Source: Allolobophora icterica | Lineage: Eukaryota; Annelida; Clitellata; Crassiclitellata; Lumbricidae | Assembly (NCBI GenBank): GCA_963556255.1 | Contig: OY744606.1 | Coordinates: 77,312,618 to 77,376,617, forward strand | Direction of reading: 5' to 3' | Length of the DNA stretch: 64,000 bases | Part shown: positions 23,900 through 39,836 of the stretch, in pieces | Layout: the number at the start of each line of letters is the position of its first letter | How positions within the stretch are numbered: position 1 is the first letter of the stretch | The notes under the pieces: generated by a model | Told to the model about the DNA's origin: nothing | The model's input: only the letters and a program-made list of their open reading frames with translations | Database searches by the model: none | Translations under genes and position numbers: made by a program

Positions 23900-23974
23900 T
23901 TAGGTGTACAGTTCATCTCAATTATTGGGGGGGGAGGCACGTGCCCCGGCTGCCCCTCAGAGTCTACGCCTATG
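23832..23974. mobile_element. hAT-type MITE, 143 bp
   Basis: The termini cactggcgtaaac and (complement) cataggcgtagac form imperfect inverted repeats, with perfect 8-bp flanks cgtatatg (23824-23831 and 23975-23982). A G-rich interior is shared with 24995-25124. Confidence 0.88.
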
Positions 23975-24004
23975 CGTATATGGTATTGTTTCTTCTGCGC
24001 TTAG

Positions 24005-24190
24005 AGTTCGAACTTCGCTGAGTCTTGCATAACCGAACATTCATTGTTGAGCCGTGCAACTCATCATGACACCAAGGCAAGTGTAAAGTTTCGACACCAC
24101 TTCTGCCATCTGTCGAACTTGGTTACAGAATGAGTACATCGACTGTACACCGTCGACGAAGATCAGACAGCTGAGGGAAAGAAAATGTAT
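24005..24190 (+). repeat. Dispersed repeat shared with 10510-10750
   Basis: gaatgagtacatcgactgta and surrounding sequence recur near 10695. It is probably the body of a SINE-like element. Confidence 0.6.
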
Positions 24191-24682
24191 GCGACGCTTT
24201 CTCGCCGTTCTGGTGTAGAAGAACATTTGTGTTATGCCTATATTACAAGCATATCAAAGGCACATATTATAATTAGGCCTACTAACGTATGTAATTCTCA
24301 AATATTTATAACAACAAAAACAGCATCAACAATAAGAAGTAGCCTAAAAGAAGAAGAAGACGAAGAAGAAGAACGAGAACGAGAAAGTGAAGAAGGGGAA
24401 GAGGAAGAAGAAGAGGAAAGAATTGAGGACGAGCAGTCCCTTCATCTAACCTCAGAGGCAGTCATGGGTATGAAATGTCAGCGACTTCATTTTCTTAGCC
24501 TCAGCATATTAGGGCGGGTGGCCAGTCCCATCCTCTCCGTCTGATCTTCCCACCGACAGTGTACAGTAGATGTACTCATTATAGCTGAGTTGGCTAGAGG
24601 CGCAGATGGAGAAGAAACCTAGAAGCAAATTTCTGCCCTGCCGGGAATTTGAACCCCGACCTCTCGGTTGACAGTTCATGCT

Positions 24683-25275
24683 CGCTCACCATTTTTCTCT
24701 ACCTCGGCCTCCAGTCTCCTCCTCTATGAAATTCTGCAACCGCTCCATAGTCTATGCTGCACCGGCTCTTTGGAATGACCTTCCAAAATATCTCCGCCAG
24801 TTTGCTTATCGTTTTATCTCGCCTGTTAACATGATCACCTCCGCTTGTACTCTCCTCCGCGGCTTTACACTCACAACTGAAAAGCGAACTCTTCAACTAT
24901 CCTATCCTGAGTTTATTCCTGCGCCAGCACACAACCACCATCATCACCGATACCTACCGTAGCACCCTGCTGTCTCCTCGGCTTGACCTCCACGCACTTG
25001 CGTAAACGTCCAAAATATTGGGGGAGGGGCATTTGGTCATTCATTCTACACCATTGGGTGTACAGTCCATCTCAATTATTGGGGGGGGACGTGCCCAGGC
25101 TGCCCCCCAGAGTCTACGCCTATGCCTCCCCGGACTCTTACCTGGCACCGGAACGGACAAGGCAGCCTGACTATTGCGGACTTTATTTGATATAACGCCG
25201 GTGAATAAACTGACGAAAGCCTGACGTGGCTTTTGTGTGGCGCCAAGAAATTTCGGAGATTTACATCTACACTAC
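24683..25275 (+). mobile_element. LINE 3'-end fragment with (TAC)n tail
   Basis: CNRSIVYAAPALWNDLPKYL is the conserved C-terminal APALWNDLP block of CR1/L2-group LINE reverse transcriptases. The fragment is split by a MITE at 24995-25124 and runs into the (TAC)n array at 25276. Confidence 0.75.
24995..25124. mobile_element. hAT-type MITE, 130 bp, inside a LINE
   Basis: Same family as 23832-23974 (termini cacttgcgtaaac / cataggcgtagac). The flanks cctccacg (24987-24994) and cctccccg (25125-25132) match at 7 of 8 bases. Confidence 0.85.
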
Positions 25276-25540
<265 letters not shown>

Positions 25541-25777
25541 CCTTGTCTCTAAGGCTCAACTTGGTTTCGCTGCAAAATATTTATGTGATGAATTAACATC
25601 GCCCTCACTCTGCTGCTTCTCTTCGTCCTCATCGTACATCTGACCGTTTGGACCTCCTCCTTCCCCGTGTCAGGACATCTCTGGCTCAATCTAGGTCTTT
25701 TGCCTCCATTGGCCCTGCTCTTTGGAATGAGCTTCCTCCGTTCGTTCGTTCTCCATTCTCTCAGGTATTCCTCTTTT

Positions 25778-27832
25778 TAGAGCCCTGCGCCGGCCGCGCC
25801 GCGCCGCGCCGCGCCGCCGCCGCCGACATTTTTTGGTCGCCGCCGCCGCCGAGTTTTGTTTGTCGGCGCGCCGCCGCCGACAATCTGTCGGCGCGCCGCC
25901 GGTGCCAGTTTGATATGCTTAATTGTTATTGTTGCATTATTCTTGTTTTGCATGATATTGCAAAGATAAGCAAACTATTCTCAGAAATGGCACTTTGATT
26001 GGTAGGAACTCGTGTGTTAATGAAGAAGATAAAGAGTGAACATAGCTGCTTACAATGTTTGTGGTCTTTATCTTGATACAAAGAATGCATGGTCTTCCTG
26101 ACTAAATTCGTTTTCCTTATACTTTGATGATCTTGTCTTTGTGCCATGATGCACACAGTCATTTAAAGCGATATCTTGTTACCGGTATAAGTAACCATTG
26201 TTTTGATACACCTGTTCCTGTTGCCATTTCCTTTAAACCTTGACAACAAATGCAATATGCAATGCATGTCTTTGCATGTGTAATACAGTACTACAGTATT
26301 CCCTCATTCGTTGCCTTCAGGTTGAATAGCTTCTGTAACTCATTGATTATTGTCTTTGATGTCTGTGGTCTTATTACAATGGTGTAAAGTTTTGGCTTAA
26401 TGTTGTAAGATTGGAGGAGTTTATGAGTGCTATTAATATCAAGATATGCCATTTAAGTAATAATCCTGCAGAAGGGAAGGTATAATTGATTAATACTTTT
26501 GGCTGGAATCTATTCAGGTAAACAGTATCAGTTGACACAGGTTTTGATTTAGTACATATAGTATCAAGAATGGTCTTTTTCAGTTTAGTCTGATACAAAC
26601 AATGGTCTATATGTGGAAACTTTAAATGGCGTAGCACCAATTCAAACGGACAGCAGACCACCTGGTAAATTCATTGAAAAATTAACAGGAGTGAGGCCAC
26701 TCGGCCAGTGTATTACCATAGGAAAACGTATATATTTACATTTCAATTCATGGCTTCAGCAGCCTCTCTTACTGGGAGGATACTGTTATCCAGCATCTGC
26801 CATGTGACTTGGTGGTAGGCCTACACTGTATCAGTGCATATGCAAGTGTATTCATGCAATATGCAAATGCATGTTGCTTCATCTGATTACAATTTGACAA
26901 TACCTATACAGACGTGCAGTGTAATTAAGGATGTTCATATTTGTAAGGGGCCATCCACATATTACGTACGCACTTAGGGGGGAGGGGGGTCGGATTTTGG
27001 CGATTTTGCGTACGGGTGCGAATGGGGGGGGGAAGGGGGGTAACAAAATGTGTACGTACCCAAAATAAATTTCTGATTATGACGTCCACATTAGCCTATT
27101 TATAACTCTGTATTATCCTATAGTCGTCCCATGGCATTTTATTACATTATATAAAAGCCATGTGCAGTTATTCTGTGCTGTGAACGACACCTATAATTTG
27201 TCTATATTGGCCCTTCAATAATCTGGCCTAAAGTGCAGACAGGCTGCCTGGAGACACTTTCTGCAGCTGGTCATGGGGGGGGGTGCGTCAAATGTACGTA
27301 CTCAGGGGGTGGGGGTGGTGGAAGAAAGTACGCTTGCGAACAGGGGGGAGGGGGTCCAATTTTCCCGGATTTTTGTGTACGTAATATATGGATGGCCCCT
27401 AAGGCAAATGTCTGAAGGTGCCTTCTCTTTCAGTCCCATTATATGTAGTTGAGCTTCAGTGTGATGGAGTGGCTTTAGAAAACTTGGCCCTTTGACTGGT
27501 CACAGGACCAACGGCTGTTCAACTCCCATAGTGACTCAGGTGGGCGTCCGGAGGAGGGGAAGGGGGATTTGTGAATAGATTTTCCATGCAAAAACGTCAT
27601 TTTTCCCCCTGGAAAAATTTAGCCCCCTTAGAAATTTTTTTCCCCCTCCGGAAAAATTTCTGCGGATGGCCATGGTGACTCATGTTTCTGACTAGGGCAC
27701 GCCGCGCCGCGCCGACGCCGACATTTTGTGGGCGCCGCCGCCGCTGATTTTTGTTCGTCGGCGCGCCGCCGCCGCCGACCAAAAATGACCGGCGCGCCGC
27801 CGCCGACAATATGACGTCGGCGCAGGGCTCTA
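25778..27832. mobile_element. hAT-type non-autonomous element, 2055 bp
   Basis: Perfect 14-bp inverted termini (tagagccctgcgcc) and perfect 8-bp flanking duplication cctctttt (25770-25777 and 27833-27840). The subterminal regions are (GCC)n-like and related (25783-25912 and 27693-27820). The interior has no transposase ORF and carries a nested element at 26947-27399. The 8-bp duplication and TAGAG start fit the hAT superfamily. Confidence 0.92.
26947..27399. mobile_element. Harbinger-like MITE, 453 bp, nested
   Basis: The termini ggggccatccacatattacg and (complement) ggggccatccatatattacg form inverted repeats of about 25 bp, flanked by taa on both sides. A TWA duplication with GG-rich ends fits PIF/Harbinger; that assignment is inference. 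Related half copy at 33461. Confidence 0.8.
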
Positions 27833-27957
27833 CCTCTTTTACCTTTCTTAAAACTTGCTTTTTCTCTCGGGGTCTCTCGCACTAGGAGCGCTGCTGAATG
27901 GCCCTCCCGCTAGAAGCGCTTTGTAAATATCCGAATACAATACATTACAATACAATA

Positions 27958-28240
<283 letters not shown>

Positions 28241-29560
28241 AACTAATTATTATGATTATGGTATCATGATAATATATGTACACTTTTGCATGAAAAAACA
28301 AGTGAATTGAACTGAGGAAAATCAAAGAGACGTCGACACCGTAGCATGGTGCCGGATAACAGAATTTCTTTCCATTGACTTGGTGACACCGTGAACCTAG
28401 AAGCCCCTTTATAAACGCCTGTAAAACATTAACGACCTGGAACAAACCATCTGCAATGAAGGAAATGAACTGAAGTACAAAAACTTCAATTAAAGACATC
28501 AACGACCATAGCAGCCAAAAGCTGTCGTTAAACTCTGGAACGATGATGAATCGCGGATTGCGTTAACGTTTTCCTGAATTGCATTGTTATGCTGTTAATC
28601 GTCATCGTAAACCCCAAATTGCTAACGAACTAAGCTAATGCTAACCGCATAGCACCAGCTTATTCACGAGCACTAACTCAAAATAGAAGAAAACATTTAT
28701 TGCTAACTTCTGCATGCATGTAATCCATCAGGTTTTCAAAACGAATGGGAGCTGAAATTCACCTAAATATTTTTTGATCTTGTAGTCATCACGACTTTTT
28801 GATGTCTAAGATTTCGATGGAGAAAATTATGTGAGGACAATTCAATGGTGAGGCCCTAAAATCAAATCAATTGTCGATAAGGGGAGAGAGCATTTTTGCC
28901 CCTTATCTCGTCCTACGTTGCCTTTAAAATGTTTACTCATATCCTCCGTTTCACAACATATAGGCCTGTTTAGTGCGCAGTCAGACTACAAGTGAACGAA
29001 ATATTGGCTTTATATAGGAATTTATGCTACTAATTTAAAGGTGTGAAGAAGCATTGTATGTTACGAATGTATTTATTGTTGTTATTTTTTTAAATAATAA
29101 TTATAATAACAATATTAATTACTACGGAGTGAGATAAACTTTTATTTGCAAGCAACATGTGATCGAATACACCTGTCCTCCATTTTGATAATCTGGTATT
29201 TGATTCATTAATTCGCCCTGCCAGTTCATGATCGGCCTGTAGCATAGACGTCTTAAATTTACAGGACAGCAGGCGCTCAGCGTCTGGACTTGGAACTCGG
29301 GTCAATTGTTTATTTACTCTTTTTATCACACACAAATTAACGAAGAGTTCGATTTGGCTAAACGTTTTTTTGCTTTGTTTGTCTCGACGAGAGCTAAATC
29401 TGCTAAATCTGAACAAATATAGACACTTAATTCAGGGTCAATCAAGGTCATTTCAAGGCCAGAGAAAATGAAATGTAGCAAAAATCTGAGAAAAATAGCA
29501 AGATCTCGGCCAATAATTGCTGAAATTGGCTAATTTTGTGTGTGCTTCTCTTCCTGATAA
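28241..29560. other. Intergenic, repeat-derived
   Basis: Holds a block (gtcgttaaactctggaacga, 28523) shared with 22247, plus AT-rich unique sequence. No gene is seen. Confidence 0.4.
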
Positions 29561-30530
29561 TGGCTACCTGTGTTAAGAAACAAAGCAACTAAACGTACGG
29601 CAATCCAATGTCATTTTCAGGTCAAAAGGTCAATTTCAGAGGAAAATCAAGGAAAATTAACGAAGAAATATTGTTATATTTTGATTATTCTTTTACCTAG
29701 TTCCTCGGGCCGATTAGAGCTACATTCGAGAAGACATAGTACTAAAAAGCCAATATGTTATTTCAAGGTCAACAGGTAAAAATCGAGAGAAAATGGCATT
29801 AGTTCAGTCATCAGTGTTTAATCTAGTCCCCCTCTTCTGGAAGGGGAAACAAGGTTTCTGGGGGGGGGGGAGCAAAGAATTGACACAAGATTTTTTCCAG
29901 CCATCTTGAAAAAGTTTTTGACTTTTCCTACTTTCATCTTCAAAAAAAGTAATTTCATCTTTAAAAAAGTTGATGACCTTTTTTTAGTCCTTCGTCCAAT
30001 TTGTAACTTTTCTACAGCAATTACTCTCTCCAAAAAAGTTGATAACCTTCTTTTAGGAATTCATCTCTCTGGGGCGGGGGGGAAACCATGTATCCACATG
30101 TATCGTGGGGGGAATTTTACTCCCCTAAAGGTCTCTACATTGTAATATTGCTGGCCTCTGGGGGAACATAAATCCTGGGGGGACATTCCCCCCCCAAAGA
30201 CTTCTAGATTAAACACTGTTCAGTCATGTTAAGCTATGTTGGTGATTCTTGTATCTGTGCTCTTGGGCCGATGAGGGCAATCTTTTATAAGAAACATGAC
30301 TAAAAACCTGACACATTCCAATGTTATATCAAGGTCAAAAGGTCAAATCAAGGAAAAAGGGCTATAGCTCAACCAAATGTTGTATTTGGATGATTCTTTT
30401 ACCTCTTTGCTCGGGCCGATAAGACATAGTTCTAAAAAGCTAACATAATCGAAGGTTATGTTAAGGTCAAAAGGTCAAAATCAAAAGGTCAAAATCAAGA
30501 TAAAATGGCCAAAAGAATCACGGAAATAAA
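29560..30530. repeat. Diverged tandem repeat with AGGTCA pairs
   Basis: At least three roughly 150-200-bp units share ctcgggccgat...gaagacatagtnctaaaaagc and an aggtcaaaaggtca pair (29619-29632, 30332-30345, 30464-30477). The array is split by a hAT-type insertion. Confidence 0.75.
29812..30218. mobile_element. hAT-type non-autonomous element, 407 bp
   Basis: Perfect 15-bp inverted termini cagtgtttaatctag, flanked by ttcagtcat on both sides (29803-29811 and 30219-30227). The duplication is 9 bp as seen, or 8 bp plus a chance match. There is no ORF. Confidence 0.88.
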
Positions 30531-30899
30531 ACAACATCCTATGTCACAAGAAGACGTTACTCCTTGGAATAATACAAAAAACATATATGAATGCTGACTC
30601 GTGTGTAGGCCCTAATAGGCCTAATTAAATGTCAAGTAAAGTTACAGCACAAATGAGATGTCGTTACACATGGAACTCACAGACGTAAAGCTAATTCAAA
30701 AGCGATATTGACTAATAAAACTATAGCGCGTTATTAGGCCTACCATAGAAGGCCCGTTTCATGTTGTTTTTAGGCTATACGCGCTGTATAAAATGATAAA
30801 TGGGACCTGTAATTAATTAATTTTGTGTGCTGCCGCTCTGCTGCGTTCAAACTGCTTTAATAATCACATGCATCCATGGTAGTAAGCGAGCTGGTGCAT

Positions 30900-31460
30900 T
30901 TTTATGTTGGATTTTCGCTTAGGTATGCATGAGATGATAAAACAATAATGAATTTATCGTGAAATTCGTAGGTTACTTACACACCTTAAAATTACTGTCA
31001 AACTGTTTAATATAGACCTCTGTATGGTTCGATCTTACAAATCTGATATCAATTCACCAACGAAGGTTTCAAATTAAGTAACGCTGACGCCAGAGGCGTC
31101 TATCCCCCTAAGTCATTGGAGTAACGTCCCTTTTCCCCCTCTTCTTCCCCCTCCCGTTCCTTCCCCCTAAAATGATGGCACACACACTGACAGATCTCCC
31201 CCCTATTTCTTGGATGGAGCACTTGCTCCAAGGTTTCTATGGTGTAGACGCCCCTGGGAGATGACGTCTAACACTAAACTCTAAAAATTAAATAAACTAG
31301 CTCTCGCAAGAAAATAAACAAATACTAACAAAATAAAACTCGTACAGTTACCTAATCACGATATACATGTAAGGCATACGAGGTAAAGTAACAGTCATAT
31401 GAAAGTTCAAATAATGATTATGACTGATAATTTCTTTAGAGTGACCTGCATGGCTCAACT
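30900..31460. repeat. Dispersed repeat, copy 2, with an insertion
   Basis: Parallels 22340-22750 block by block, including gcttaggtat, atcgtgaaattcgtagg and aactcgta. A short inverted-repeat element sits at 31092-31256. Confidence 0.65.
31092..31256. mobile_element. Short inverted-terminus element, 165 bp
   Basis: Begins cagaggcgtcta and its complement begins caggggcgtctac. The related repeat at 22515-22535 lacks it, giving an approximate empty site. No clean duplication is seen. Confidence 0.6.
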
Positions 31461-31669
31461 AGAGCACTGACACATACACGAAATTTAATTTGTTAGCAGG
31501 ACGGAAAGAAGAGAGCAAGAAAAGGGGCCCCAGAAATCCGGCCCTAATATACGTTGCTACGGTGACGTGAAAGGGCTGTTGGGTTAATCGACGGGGGTTT
31601 ATATACTGCCTCCGCTCGTATCGATCTCACGAACCATGTCATGAACGAGGAGTATAGGTCGACGACTGT

Positions 31670-32120
31670 CCGTCTGTCTCTATACCTCGTTCTCTCTCGC
31701 CCGCTGTGTGTCTCTCTGTCTCTCTGTCTCTCTCTGTGACTGTGTCTCTCTCTGTGTGTTTATGTCTCTCGCTCTCTCTATCGCTCACTTATATTTGTCT
31801 GTCTGTTCGTCTGTCTCTCCCATTCTTTATCTCTCCGTCTGTGCATATAATATTATGTCTATGTATGTGTGTGTTTATCTCTGTCTGTCAGGTCCTCAGT
31901 ATATCTTTCTGTCTCCTCTTTCCTTTCTAGAGATGTATCTGTATGTTTTGTCTATTTCTGTCTGTATTTCTCCTCTCTTCTCTCCATCTTTCTCTCACTT
32001 CTGTCTCTCTAACCCAGTTTATTGCCTGTTTTGTCAATACCTGCTTCTCTTCTGCCTCTGTCTCTCAGTTCCTCAGTCTGTGTCTGTCTCTGTCTTCTTG
32101 ACCGTGTGCCTTTCATGCGT
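31670..32120. repeat. (CTGT/CTCT)-rich low-complexity tract
   Basis: Pyrimidine-rich tctctctgtctctctgtc-type sequence. Long Ser/Leu/Cys ORFs here are artefacts. Confidence 0.8.
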
Positions 32121-32271
32121 TTACTTTTCATTGTCATTGTTTGCGCAATATTTATGTCGGGTTTGCGTCTTTAAAGAAAAATTACGTCCACTCCACACGA
32201 TGGTTCAATCATCCGCCGATAGATGGCCAACAAATGCCATGCACTATATATCGCCTGTCCTTGATGACCTA

Positions 32272-32345
32272 CTATATATATATATATGCTCTATATATAT
32301 ATATAGAGAGAGAGAAGCTATATATATATATATATATATATATAC
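32272..32345. repeat. (TA)n microsatellite
   Basis: Two (TA)n stretches separated by gagagagagaag. Confidence 0.95.
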
Positions 32346-32466
32346 ATAAGCATAAACTTCAATTTCATTGACACTATCATAGAGATAAAATATCTATAAT
32401 GAATATACATCCGATCCATGGTACTATTTTATATAAATGTCCTGATATTATATAATAATCTGATGT

Positions 32467-32469
<3 letters not shown>

Positions 32470-32546
<77 letters not shown>
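32470..32546. repeat. (TA)n microsatellite
   Basis: Uninterrupted (TA)n of about 76 bp. Confidence 0.97.
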
Positions 32547-32547
<1 letters not shown>

Positions 32548-33065
32548 GCGACACAATCACATGCTTAGTAAATACCTATATTGTAGTGTGCTGCTATAAC
32601 TGGACGTGTTAGCGCTTATAGGTATATAACATAGAAGTACGTCCCATTTTTAGAAAAATATTATGTATATATATATGTATGTATATATAATAGCGTAATT
32701 TTAATATGCGCCTAATCGATAAGTTATTTCATTTCTCCCTCGAAGGAGAGCAAGAGTTATAATGAGTGCGCACGGAAGGCAAATATGAATTGCATTAAAT
32801 AAATATTTAATTTGAGACTTTCCGGAATTGAAGACCGGTTTCCAATTTCCCTTATTTAAACGTTTATAATATAGGCCATAACGTGTTTAAAATAAATTAT
32901 TTGATTTATAAAAATAGTTTCTAAACGCTGTAGAGTGTAGATCTGGATCATGGGTCGTTGATACGGTAGGCTATTTGGAGAACCAACGGGCGGATCGGGA
33001 CTGAGCATAGATGGTCTGATTTTCGGAGAAGTTTAGCGCAATAACTTGCAGGCTATGATTAGGGC

Positions 33066-33224
33066 CAGGGCTGTAGTCGAGGGTATACGCGGGTATACAG
33101 CGTATACTTACCTCTAGAGAAATTTGAGAGCGTATACTCATGGCTGTAGAGGAGGGTATACGCGGGTATACAGCGTATACTAACCATGGCCCCTTGCACC
33201 TCAAATTTTACCACCACAGCCCTG
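33066..33224. mobile_element. hAT-type MITE, 159 bp
   Basis: The termini cagggctgtagt and (complement) cagggctgtggt have perfect 8-bp flanks attagggc (33058-33065 and 33225-33232). The interior is a near-duplicate of gagggtatacgcgggtatac. Confidence 0.92.
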
Positions 33225-33460
33225 ATTAGGGCTTAACTGCTTCTCACAGCTGTGTGAAAGGTGCTCGCAATTTTAAAAGCTAGGGCCTACTCTTAAGGAT
33301 GTAGGCCTATGTCACTTGTCAGTATAAACAAATATTAGGCCTAATCAGATTATCACAATGCGTGCTCTTACATCCGTACAAGAGGTGCGAATCTTAGGAC
33401 TACGCGAAATTGTTTATGTGCGAAGATTTATTTAATTGGGTTTATCAGTTGCTCTTTGGG

Positions 33461-33555
33461 GCCATCCATATATTACGTCGTACGCAATGAGGGGAGGGGG
33501 TTCGGATTTAGGCGATTTGCGTACGGGTGCGTATGGCGGGTGGGGGGAGTTTGAA
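33461..33555. mobile_element. Half copy of the Harbinger-like MITE
   Basis: ggggccatccatatattacg then a G-rich block with gcgtacgggtgcg matches the left part of 26947-27399. No right end is found. Confidence 0.65.
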
Positions 33556-34318
33556 ACTTTATGTGGAAATAAAATTTTATCAGGAAATACTAAGATAAAT
33601 GATAGTTGAATTTTCAAAACATTTTATTCGACATATTATCTGCCTTAATTAGGTTCTATGATGCTCTTATGACGGCAACTCTTCCAACTGGAGGACGCAA
33701 GAAGTCTTTCTGTTATTAGGCTATGGTTCATTTCCAACGATCCTTATATCCAGTGTGAACGCCATTCCGTTAAGACTTGTTAAGACAATATTTCGCTTTG
33801 ATTTCGTCGACTTCCAACTTCCAAGCGCAAATAATCGTCGTTTTCAAGGCTTTTGCTCGTCGTATTGTAAAGCCAACATCCACCAATGGCGTCTTCGTTG
33901 GACCACACAGACTAAATAAAAGTGGTCACAGTTTATGACGTATTATCGTGACTTTTATAGCGCAACTTCTGAAGTTCTCAGTATTATAGCGGATCATGCG
34001 TCATGTCGGTGCAGACATTAGGGCGAGTTGATTGTGCCTGTGTGCGTCGGTGAGTATCTGTGATATTGCGGAAGCGTCAACACCCATAGACGTCGGCTCC
34101 CATCGTCGCTTTGTTCCTCGGGAGACGAGTGAAGATATGCAGGGAGAGGGGACGGACGGAAGGACGGAAGGACTGAGTGATGGACGGAAGGCGGAGGTGG
34201 TCGTTGTGATCCTGGGAGACGTTGGCTGATGATCGTCTGCATTAAATTTCATGGATCAGAGTGTTTCATTATGGAGACGCCTCCAGCGAATATAAACAGC
34301 GATCACAGTCAATATGAA
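33556..34318. other. Intergenic, no recognised gene
   Basis: GC-balanced unique-looking sequence. Short ORFs on both strands at 34000-34252 share one stretch and none has recognisable homology. Confidence 0.35.
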
Positions 34319-34435
34319 TATGTATATATATAAATTATATATATTATATATATATATACATAAGATATGTACATATATAATTATGTTTGTAAGATAGGCC
34401 TATTGTAGGCTACATATAGGTTATATATATATGTA

Positions 34436-34486
<51 letters not shown>
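34319..34486. repeat. (TA)n-rich tract
   Basis: Broken (TA)n with atatgtatat variants. Confidence 0.9.
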
Positions 34487-35363
34487 AATGCAGTGTGCAA
34501 ATATACACGCGTGTGTATGTGAATGAGTGTGTGTGCGTGCGTGTGTGTGTGTGCTCATGGATGTTAATGTCTTGTAGTGCCTGAAGGTCTTTTTTCCCGC
34601 GAAATGACTTTCTCTATCTCGACTGAGTGCTGTGATAATTGCCTAATGATATTTTCTTGTAAGGATTCCGCATGTCGTGTCTCTTTTGTTTGACCTCTGC
34701 AGCAGTTGACTTTTTCTATTACCAGGGCTCTCTATCGATGATCAGAAGCCGAAAATGTCGTTTCACTGGTCATCCTCGGGTGTGTCGTTGTGTCAGCCTC
34801 TCTGTGCTTGTGTTTGTATCTGCTTGTTACTTTGTATATTATGTTTAATCGCCAAGCAATTAAATGTTTTTTGCAAACACAAATAAACAAACCCGGATGA
34901 CAATTTCAGTCCATCTCAACCAATCAGACGATGTTCCAGCCGCTTAGAACGTATTGCTGTTTTGCTTTGTATAGCATTGCATTGTATTGCAGCGTAAGGT
35001 ACTGTAGGCCTATTGTATTGTGTTGCAACGTGTTGTATTGAATTGCATTGTTTTATATTGTAATGTGCTGTATATTGCATTGTATAATATTTTTTGTTTT
35101 ACTGATATGCGTTGTACTGTTTTATGATGAAAATAACATCGTTTTATAATAAAATATTTTAGTCTATTGTACATTATTGCATTTTTGTGCTTTCAGTGCC
35201 CTGAAAAACCTTTCATTGAGGATCATCAATATTGCATTATAGACCTGTATCATTTCTGCCAAGTCATCACCTTAGCTTATCGTTCGTCGGAGAGAATAGC
35301 AAGACCCGGAAAAACGTCATTTATTCTGCTCGTGTAAATGGCATTCTGAATTAGCCTGACCCC
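34487..35363. other. Intergenic, simple-sequence rich
   Basis: GT-rich start, then loosely periodic tgtattg/tgcattg sequence at 34970-35110. No gene. Confidence 0.4.

Positions 35364-37854
<2,491 letters not shown>

Positions 37855-37933
<79 letters not shown>
37855..37933. repeat. (TA)n microsatellite
   Basis: Pure (TA)n of about 78 bp. Confidence 0.97.
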
Positions 37934-37937
<4 letters not shown>

Positions 37938-38800
37938 AAGGCGATCACATCCCAATGGTGACTGCATATCAAAGATTTGTATCTAGGACAATAACACGGT
38001 CCGCGCACGATTACCTAAAATGGCGTGGTGCCTTTTTTCCAACGGGCAACTGCGGTGAGAGATCTCACCCGATAAAATCTTTGACAAATGAACATGGTCG
38101 AGGCTAAACGGTTGTCATAGAAACGCCCATGCGTCAATACGTGTTGCCATAGAGATAGGCTGTGATCAGTCCGCGTTCCCAAAATGTCGATACAATCTGA
38201 AAAAGAGGCGCTTGAATACATTATACTTGTAAAAAATCCGTTATCATCTCTCAGATGTTATTTTGTGTAAGCATAAAGACACATTGTAAAGGTTCCTGGA
38301 ATTATTAATATAATTAATTAATTAGAATTTCTATAGCGCCGAAATAAAGTACACGTCGGTGGCGCACCAAGAACAACTCTAAATCAAGCTAACACAAGCC
38401 GTAATCATTGATAGTTACAATTACAAAAATGTAACTAAGGTTCTTATTACAGAATAGAAAAAGATCGTTGTCAATGGCTTATCGCAAAAGAACGGCATTG
38501 TTATACTTGCCAACCTAATGATGTGCAACTCATTAAGAACTTCAAGTTCATCAGTAAACAAATAATGTTCCAAATAACCGAAACACTCACCACCGACGGA
38601 CTCTCACGCAAACGTAGAACTCAACCATCGGCGCCACATCCATGGTTGACAGTTCGCCATATCAGTAAATGACATTGTTCCCAGCACATTGTTTTCTATG
38701 GCATGGTAGCCTGTTCTTTTAAGAGCTCGTCTTTCAACGCTGAGTCGGAGATTCGACCAGCTATAGTAAGCCTTTTTATGTGTATGGAAATAAGCAATAC
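37934..38800. other. Intergenic, no recognised gene
   Basis: Contains a retroelement-tail complement (atttctatagcgccgaaata, 38326). Nothing else is supported. Confidence 0.4.
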
Positions 38801-38865
38801 ATAAATAATAATAATAATAAAACCAATAATTATACAATAATAATAATAATAAAATCCAATAATTC

Positions 38866-38940
<75 letters not shown>

Positions 38941-38956
38941 TATAATAATAATAATA
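38801..38956. repeat. (AAT)n microsatellite
   Basis: Broken then pure (AAT)n. Confidence 0.95.
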
Positions 38957-39119
38957 GACTTGCTATCTTTTCCAGTGCTTCTATATCATCATTCAACGCT
39001 TTCATGCGATTGTCTGTCGAGGAATCTGTGCCCAACAGAATCTTGACGATTGAGAAGCCGTTCCAGAAAAACGCCCTTCATATCTCCGGATTAAAAAATA
39101 ATAATTATTATTATTATCA

Positions 39120-39760
<641 letters not shown>

Positions 39761-39836
39761 CACCCAGGAAATTCAGTCTCCCCTGTACAGAGTTGTTTTC
39801 CACATTCCCTGGATTTCAACCACCTTTGGACTTAAA

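Larger units (their letters stand above)
25546..27957 (+). mobile_element. Second LINE 3'-end fragment, interrupted by a 2-kb transposon
   Basis: The left part (25546-25777) reads KAQLGFAAKYLCDELTSPS, then in another frame RTSLAQSRSFASIGPALWNE. The right part (27841-27957) continues with the LINE's final residues and 3' UTR (gcgctttgtaaatatccgaa) and ends in a (TAC)n tail. Between them sits the hAT-like element at 25778-27832. Confidence 0.8.

Noticed and set aside
31706..32349. 213-codon Ser/Cys/Val-rich ORF resembling a membrane protein
   Set aside because: Most of it is tctgtctc-type low-complexity sequence followed by (TA)n; no stable domain or splice signals.
32418..32612. YIYIYI membrane-like ORFs here and at 37626-37967
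   Set aside because: (TA)n dinucleotide repeats.
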